Positions 58,400 through 64,000 of a DNA stretch of 64,000 nt are shown here, one piece after another; within the stretch, counting starts at the first letter, position 1; each line of letters opens with the position of its first letter. A program made the translations under genes and the position numbers. Location of the stretch: the NCBI GenBank assembly GCA_037951105.1, contig JBAMJV010002963.1:1-64000 (forward strand), given 5' to 3'. The notes under the pieces were generated by a model, which searched no databases, was not told the origin of the DNA, and saw nothing but the letters and a program-made list of their open reading frames with translations. Source of the DNA: Echinarachnius parma. Taxonomy: Eukaryota > Echinodermata > Echinoidea > Clypeasteroida > Echinarachniidae.

Positions 58400-59585
58400 A
58401 GAAGTTTAACAGTTTTAGCGGGAAAATATAATATTGTCCCAAAGAATAAAACAAATATATACATTTTATTAAAAAATCATACTATCAAATGCTATTAATT
58501 AAATCTTTCTGTGAGTCACTTTATATTGTCGCTCATGTTGCATCGTCAGTCACGTTACATTGTTCACATGCACTAATGATATATGATGTTCCCAGGCAAT
58601 ATTATGATCCTAATCATTTCAGTGCAGGACATCTATATTATTATATAGGCCTTGTAATATGAGGAAAGCGTAGTTTACCCCGTTCACTCTCAACAAACGA
58701 ACAAAAAATAGGGAGAAAAGTGTTTTTTGTTGTTGTCAGTTTCCACAATGTGTACTGGAATGTGCTGTTGAACATCAGTATCTGATATGCCTACAAATCA
58801 CTATCATGTGAAGGGTTAGACACGTCTTCACACAAATAAAATCCGGATAACTAAGTTTTTTTCTCAGATTTAAATTTATAAAAATAATATACCCTTGATT
58901 TGGTGGTAATTATATTTTTTCAGAAATTTAATGGACAACACATTTGAGCATCAAAAATGGCTCCATGGCATTTTCTTAAAAATCATCAAAAAGGCCCACA
59001 CTTCAGGTTTAATAATGATGAAGTAACAATAACAACAAATGTCAAAGTCTTGAAATATTATCAATTGGACCAAACCTCCATGGAATAGTCAAACTATGTG
59101 TGTGTTTGTATAGATAGTTGTACTCCGCATTATACAGCTCCCTGAAATGTTACATTTGTTTCCTCCAGAAAACAAAACATAATAATACGCGAAAAGTATC
59201 GTGCTGCATAATTATGACGAGTGCTTGAGAACAAAGCTTCGGGTAAATATACAGAAACAATAACAACTGCAACAAAACTATGCGAATAAAAGGGTCCATG
59301 GTGTGCTTCTGTATGATTGCATGAAATATATTATATAATATGAGGAACGCAATTTTGTTTCATTTTATATATGAACACAAAATGATGTCTTTTAAATACT
59401 ATACTGATTATTTTGGAAATAATTATCACACTTTTCTCCCTTTTCTCTATCATTTCCATTGTTTTAGCAGATGTATTGTAATCCCTATTATCACTAAATG
59501 GTAATCAATTCACACCCTTCATGGCTTCGATCAGTAATATTATACAGGTGGTGGAGGGAATATTACATGAATTTCCCGACAACAA
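58400..59585. other. Intergenic, no gene seen
   Basis: AT-rich between a C run of about 29 bases (58305-58333) and the family B MITE; no repeat or coding signal recognised. Confidence 0.45.
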
Positions 59586-59591
59586 AGTTAA

Positions 59592-60154
59592 AGGGATAGT
59601 TGAGTTTTGGTAAACAGAGTACAGTTTTGATCAAACTGAATTTTAGTAACCAAAACCTGCGCCATTACATTACAAACTAATAGATATAACTCCACCATGC
59701 TCAAAAGGAATACAAAATTACAAATGACAAAGTAAAAAGGCTGTTATCATAAAAAAAAAGAGTCGTTAAAACTCAGTAGGGCGCTCTCTATACTAACTCA
59801 TTGGTTTCAACCATTTTAAATAAAAATATTGTGCATGTGATGTTTTGTTGAAATAATGATTAGATAGAGAGATAATCAACAACTATTTAAAAACCTCTTT
59901 TGTTAAGTTTTGAAAAGAGGAAGCATTTAAAACAAATGTTAACGGCTGGTTCAAAATTATCGAATAATTGTGGGGCCCCACAAATATTACAAATGGTTAT
60001 GTTTATGGATATTTCAGCCATTTCTGAACCGATTTTGATCAAATAAAGTTTATTCTGTCATTACAATTTTATGCTCTTTCAAATTTGACACTCAGTTTTT
60101 CTCACAAAAAATATTTTGTGTAGCGCCCTCTATACCAAAACTCAACTATCCCTT
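59592..60154. mobile_element. Family B MITE
   Basis: AGGGATAGTTGAGTTTTGG at the left (after TTAA at 59588-59591) and CCAAAACTCAACTATCCCT at the right, with the inner block AGGGCGCTCTCTA shared by all family members. Non-coding; lies about 1.1 kb upstream of CLTC. Confidence 0.75.
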
Positions 60155-60255
60155 TGATATATATATGCCAAAAGTAACACAAATTGACACTTTCAGCCTC
60201 TCTGAACTCTGATTAGAAAATGTGGTTTTTCGAAGTGATAAGTTGACAAGTCATT

Positions 60256-60320
60256 GTGACGTCACAATAGAACCCCCTCTCTCTCTCCCCCGTCTCTTTC
60301 ATTGTGACGTCATAATACAA
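60256..60320. promoter_or_regulatory. Two CRE-like TGACGTCA sites upstream of CLTC
   Basis: Two full palindromic TGACGTCA octamers (about 60258-60265 and 60304-60311) flank a CT-rich run, followed by CAGCGCGCGCC. TGACGTCA is the established ATF/CREB-binding core. They lie about 1 kb upstream of the CLTC start codon. Function is unproven. Confidence 0.3.
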
Positions 60321-60699
60321 TCTCTCTTGCAGCGCGCGCCATTATAACACCTGCCGTGTAATATAAAAAAATATTATGGTAATCATGTGACGGCGTTGAG
60401 CCAATCAATTACCCGTAATTTACTAAGTCATATAATATAATTATATGTTAACTGACTGATTGATTGATTGATCATTCAAGTGAATATGAAGTTGCAAAAA
60501 TAAGAGAGGAGAATGTTACGCAACCAATTTGAACAGTCACGCATGCATATAGTTCAACATAAACTTACATAACTATATTATAATACTGGTTCAACCTAGG
60601 CTAAGTATTTTCTTACCCGCTTGATAGTAAATTACGAATCAACGTATCTGTCTAGTGATACTTATCTGAAATGTTCTCACTGACGTTTTCACCTCTGAC

Positions 60700-60875
60700 T
60701 TTTTTCGACTAATTTTTGTTTCTCTGACATTTTTTCCAGACATTTTAGTCTCTGACATTTTTTCTACTGACATTTAAATTGTCTCTGACATTTTTTCCTC
60801 TGTCATTTCTTCCACTGACATTTTTACCTCAATGTCAGACTCAGAGTCCAGAGTCTGACATTTTTACATGGACCC
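60700..60875. repeat. Degenerate 'CTCTGACATTTTTTC' tandem
   Basis: Seven or so copies of TCTGACATTTTTTC with small changes (for example GTCTCTGACATTTTTTCC and CACTGACATTTTTACC), about 20-25 bp apart, ending with the inverted ATGTCAGACTCAGAGTCC. Confidence 0.7.
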
Positions 60876-60959
60876 GACCCTAACTGGGACCGAAATATGA
60901 TGAAACAATTGGATGGATACACCAAGCTTTAAACAAAAAAAGCATACAAAATACTATGG

Positions 60960-61281
60960 AGATAATAATTAATATGTGGCAACCCTTTCACATTTCCCCG
61001 CATCTCGAGATCGAAATCGATCGATCGAGATAGGATGGAGAACTCGCGAGCTGGCTGAGCTAGCTGAGCAGATATCTATAGCTGAGAGAATTCATGTGAC
61101 GTGCGCATGGATATTACTTTTCCACCGGTTCTACTTTATCATCTTGCTCATCAGCTCATGTCGGCCTGCTTGTGTGGCTACCACCCACTTGCCAATGAGT
61201 ACATTTTTTTGAAATTTTGCGTTTCCACATCTTGCAGAGACTAAAGTAGAATATTCAGTACAAGTGGTAAAAACAGGCAAA
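60960..61281 (+). promoter_or_regulatory. Likely CLTC 5' UTR and core promoter region
   Basis: Sequence directly upstream of the clathrin start codon. It is relatively GC-rich with clustered CG dinucleotides (CATCTCGAGATCG, CGATCGATCGAG, ACTCGCGAGCT), unlike the AT-rich flanks. There is no clear TATA box. A CTTGCAG at about 61232-61238 could be a 3' splice site if a non-coding exon lies further up. Confidence 0.35.
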
Positions 61282-61323
61282 ATGTCGCAAGTTCTTCCCA
61301 TACGTTTCCAGGAGCATTTGCAG
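61282..61323 (+). CDS. CLTC: Clathrin heavy chain, first coding exon (partial gene)
   Basis: Fourteen codons, MSQVLPIRFQEHLQ, followed by a strong donor CAG|GTGAGT. Vertebrate clathrin heavy chain begins MAQILPIRFQEHLQ and is interrupted at this position, so both the sequence and the splice site agree. It encodes the first strand of the N-terminal beta-propeller, the cargo- and adaptor-binding end of the triskelion leg. No continuation (an exon with NLGIN...STLTMESDKF-like coding) is seen in the remaining 2.7 kb, so the rest of the gene lies beyond the right edge. Confidence 0.93.
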
Positions 61324-62164
61324 GTGAGTAGTTATATTTTATCACTATTATCGACAAGTGACGTGTACTGTACTGTAATTGAGTCTTATGCATAATATCG
61401 ACCATACATTCAGTGCAGTGTGTGTGCATGCAATATGCATGCATGCATGGGTACCGGCCGTAAGTGCCGGTGGGTGTGTACGTGTACATGTGTGTGTGCT
61501 GTGTATCCGGTATGGTAAAGATGTAGTGGCAGGCGTACCGTTACTCGTTAGTTTATCTTGTCTAATTATGGTCTACACGCCCTCTAACAAAAATAAGCAC
61601 GGGGGTTTTGCATTTTCTGAAATCATTAATTTGATTAAAGGATTGTAAGGGAACAAGGCGTTATCGAAATGCAACATACTGCAAGAGATAATTATCGGGG
61701 GTGGTGCATTGCCATTATTTTAATTAAGTCAAGAAAGTGTTGCAATCATTCATGAATCAATCGGCATGAAACGCAAAGACATGGTTGCGATTAATCGCAA
61801 TTCGCAAGTACGCTCTGTTGATCGTAATGTTGGTATTCCGATGTTTTGTCCGATATACCAAAATATTTCTTTATCGATATCATAAGTTTAACATAAACTT
61901 GTGTAGATTGATAAATTTAACAATTTCTTAATCTTTTAACATGTCGGCGCTTTCTATTCGTTACATTTCCCAATAGCCGTATTTGTGCAAGGCAATTTCC
62001 ATGTACATCACGATCGTGTGTAACTTACGGATGCGCAGTCTGATGGTGTGAAAAACACAGTTTTACTTTGTTTTATTCTCATTTTTCTAATATCAAGCGA
62101 TATATGACGAAAAAACAATAATTACACTCACCAATTTCACGGGTTCCACTAGGCACTACATCAC

Positions 62165-62345
62165 ATCATTACACGGCTGCTCTCTTTGACGGCATTCCGT
62201 CCACTTCACCCGGTTTCGCGATGTCATTCTCTACCAATGTGTGCCCATGAATTGGCATAGACATGTCTAAAAGAACCAATGCGCTATACAATTTGCATAG
62301 AGCATCAGTTCTTTTAGTCATGTATGGTAAGTCGTGGGCACGTCT
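62165..62345. mobile_element. MITE 'GGGCACGTCTT...AAAAGAACC', copy 1
   Basis: CATGTCTAAAAGAACCAATG then GTTCTTTTAGTCATGTATGG and GTCGTGGGCACGTCTTAGAG; palindromic about the ACAATTTGCATAGA centre. Copy 2 is at 63778-63902. Confidence 0.6.
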
Positions 62346-62496
62346 TAGAGAGTGCCAATTGCCAAAGCCTAAGCCTAGGCAAAGACGCGAAAGATGCCCT
62401 GAAAACGATAGATTTATCGATCTATGTCTTATGCCATGGGCATTTCCACGGTAACTCGCGTTACACTTTATAAGGCAAAAAAAAAAAAATTTGTTT

Positions 62497-62736
62497 GATT
62501 GGCGTAACGGGCAACCAAAAATTAGGGTAGGTCGGTAGGGATTTTTTTTTCTTCGCACAAATACACAAAAACACACACATAACACATCGCAATTGCAAAT
62601 TCTATTGCAATTTTTGATTGATTTATTTATTTTTTATTATTATTTAAAAAAAAAAAAAAAATCAGAAAAAACCTCTAGTCTAGGGTCGGCGTGCATTAGC
62701 GCCGGTATTTTTAGGGGCGGGCGGGTTACGCCAATC
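62497..62736. mobile_element. 240-bp MITE 'GATTGGCGTAAC' in CLTC intron 1
   Basis: GATTGGCGTAAC at the left and GTTACGCCAATC at the right (12-bp TIRs); T-run and A-run inside. It is inserted among the GTAACTCGCGTTAC motifs. Confidence 0.65.
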
Positions 62737-63519
62737 CAACCATTTATTTTTCATGGCCTTATGGTACATTGACAACTTCAATGTGCTGTAACTTCATTAT
62801 TTTATAGAACTGTAGGCTGATTTTATCACCAAGAATTAAGTAGATGTGTACTAACTAGAAAGCATAAAACAGACTGACAGAGCTACCTAGTTTTAGGACC
62901 CTTTGCGGAAGAATCCTGTTCGGTAACTCGCGTTACAAAAAAAAATGGACAAAATTCAGTAACCACTAAAACGTGTAAAGCACCATCTAAATATTGATCC
63001 TAGTCAAATATTTTATGTGCTAATTTGACATTTGCATATTATAGGTCCTATGAGTAAGTATTGACAAAATTTCCAAACGATTTGGGAATAAATTGTAGGA
63101 TGCAGAAAAATCGGTAACTTGCGTTACGGTAACTCACGTTACAGTTTGTCCGGAGGTTTTGATTCCTACAAAAATATACTTTAGAGCACTCAAAAGACTT
63201 AAATTTTAATCTGAAAAGGTACTGTGATTATCAGTCATCCAATTTGGTGCCTTAAATTTATAATAAAAATACCTGAAAATATAGAAAATATGAAGATTTT
63301 CCTGAAATGTGCACAGGGTAGTCCCATGCATGGAGTTTTGTGTATGGTTTCCGTTTCTCCTTTAAGGAGACACCTGAGAATTAAAAAAAATCACGTGAAC
63401 TGAAAGATATAATTATAGGATCATGTTTTATGAAAAAATAATCCAGAAAAAATAAATAGGATTTGAAATAGAGCCAATTGTTTTTTTCAGTTCATGTCCA
63501 CTTCAGGGTAGGAAATATA

Positions 63520-63678
63520 CGGGGGCTGAGGGCGATTTTGCCCCCTAATTTTCAAAAAAGCCCCCTGAAATCTATAGGTAGCCCCTAAAATTATGTAGGG
63601 TATTATGTAAAACATTTCTGGATATCCATCAGATTGGAAAAGTAGCCCCCTAAAATAAAAAATTAATTCCTGCATTGG
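63520..63678. repeat. Repeat of the 2765 family, inverted, in CLTC intron 1
   Basis: ACGGGGGCTGAGGGCGATTT at the left and TAGCCCCCTAAAATAAAAAA then TTAATTCCTGCATTG at the right. Confidence 0.75.
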
Positions 63679-63777
63679 TCCACTTTCCTGTGGAAATGTC
63701 CATATCATGATGGTTGTCGAAGGAGACTTGACATGCTTGTAGTTGTACCCAATACATGCATGTGTATTTTGCACATA

Positions 63778-63902
63778 CGGCATTCTCTTCGAAGACGTGC
63801 CCACGACTTGGCATGCGTGACTAAAAGAACCACTGCTATACAAATTGCATAGAACATGGGTTCTTTTAGAAAATGCGTGGGCACGTCTTCGGAGAGAATA
63901 CA
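63778..63902. mobile_element. MITE 'GGGCACGTCTT...AAAAGAACC', copy 2
   Basis: CATTCTCTTCGAAGACGTGC at the left and GTGGGCACGTCTTCGGAGAG at the right, with GACTAAAAGAACC and GGTTCTTTTAGAAA inside; nearly perfect palindrome. Confidence 0.65.
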
Positions 63903-64000
63903 GCACATACACTAGTTTGCAACACAAGTACCAGAGATATGGTAGAATTCTGTGCTGCCTCCTAGTCCTACATTCCAATGTACTACTAGCTCTACCGTAC

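Noticed and set aside
60976-61212. 78-codon frame upstream of CLTC
   Set aside because: No family resemblance and it overlaps the probable CLTC 5' UTR and promoter.
62169-62585. 138-codon minus-strand open frame
   Set aside because: It runs through a palindromic MITE and an A-rich tract; no conserved motifs and no splice partners.

Overview
The window is animal nuclear DNA: AT-rich, with small exons, GT-AG introns and very many short inverted-repeat transposon relics. It holds three protein-coding loci, all read here by splicing phase-compatible exons. They are a CUEDC1 orthologue (minus strand, coding exons from 22963 down to 12300), a complete class I phosphatidylinositol transfer protein gene related to PITPNA/PITPNB (minus strand, ten coding exons from 52054 down to 36177), and the first coding exon of the clathrin heavy chain gene CLTC (plus strand, 61282-61323), whose remainder lies beyond the right edge. 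The repeat style and gene content suggest a marine invertebrate deuterostome, perhaps an echinoderm. That placement is inference; the sequence alone does not prove it.

Layout. 1-12.3 kb: downstream flank or long 3' UTR of CUEDC1, mostly repeats. 12.3-23.0 kb: CUEDC1 coding exons, with introns full of MITEs, a 35-bp minisatellite and a 1.8-kb hAT-like element. 23-36 kb: upstream region of CUEDC1 (perhaps a non-coding first exon near 29.6 kb) and the 3' flank or UTR of the PITP gene, including a tRNA-like sequence held inside a hairpin. 36.2-52.1 kb: the PITP gene. It carries a tandem duplication of half an exon and, in intron 1, a palindromic element split by a second transposon that holds eight copies of one 14-bp motif. 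52.1-61.3 kb: the interval between the divergent PITP and CLTC genes, with a near-perfect hairpin element flanked by 9-bp target duplications and a nest of TTAA-inserting elements. 61.3-64 kb: CLTC intron 1, with another motif-repeating element.

The three proteins all act in membrane traffic: ubiquitin binding (CUE domain), phosphoinositide supply (PITP) and vesicle coating (clathrin). I see no sign that they are co-regulated. The most unusual sequence is in the mobile DNA, above all the 47939-49671 element with its repeated GTGACGTACGGGAC motif. All similarity statements come from recognising family motifs by eye; no search was run.
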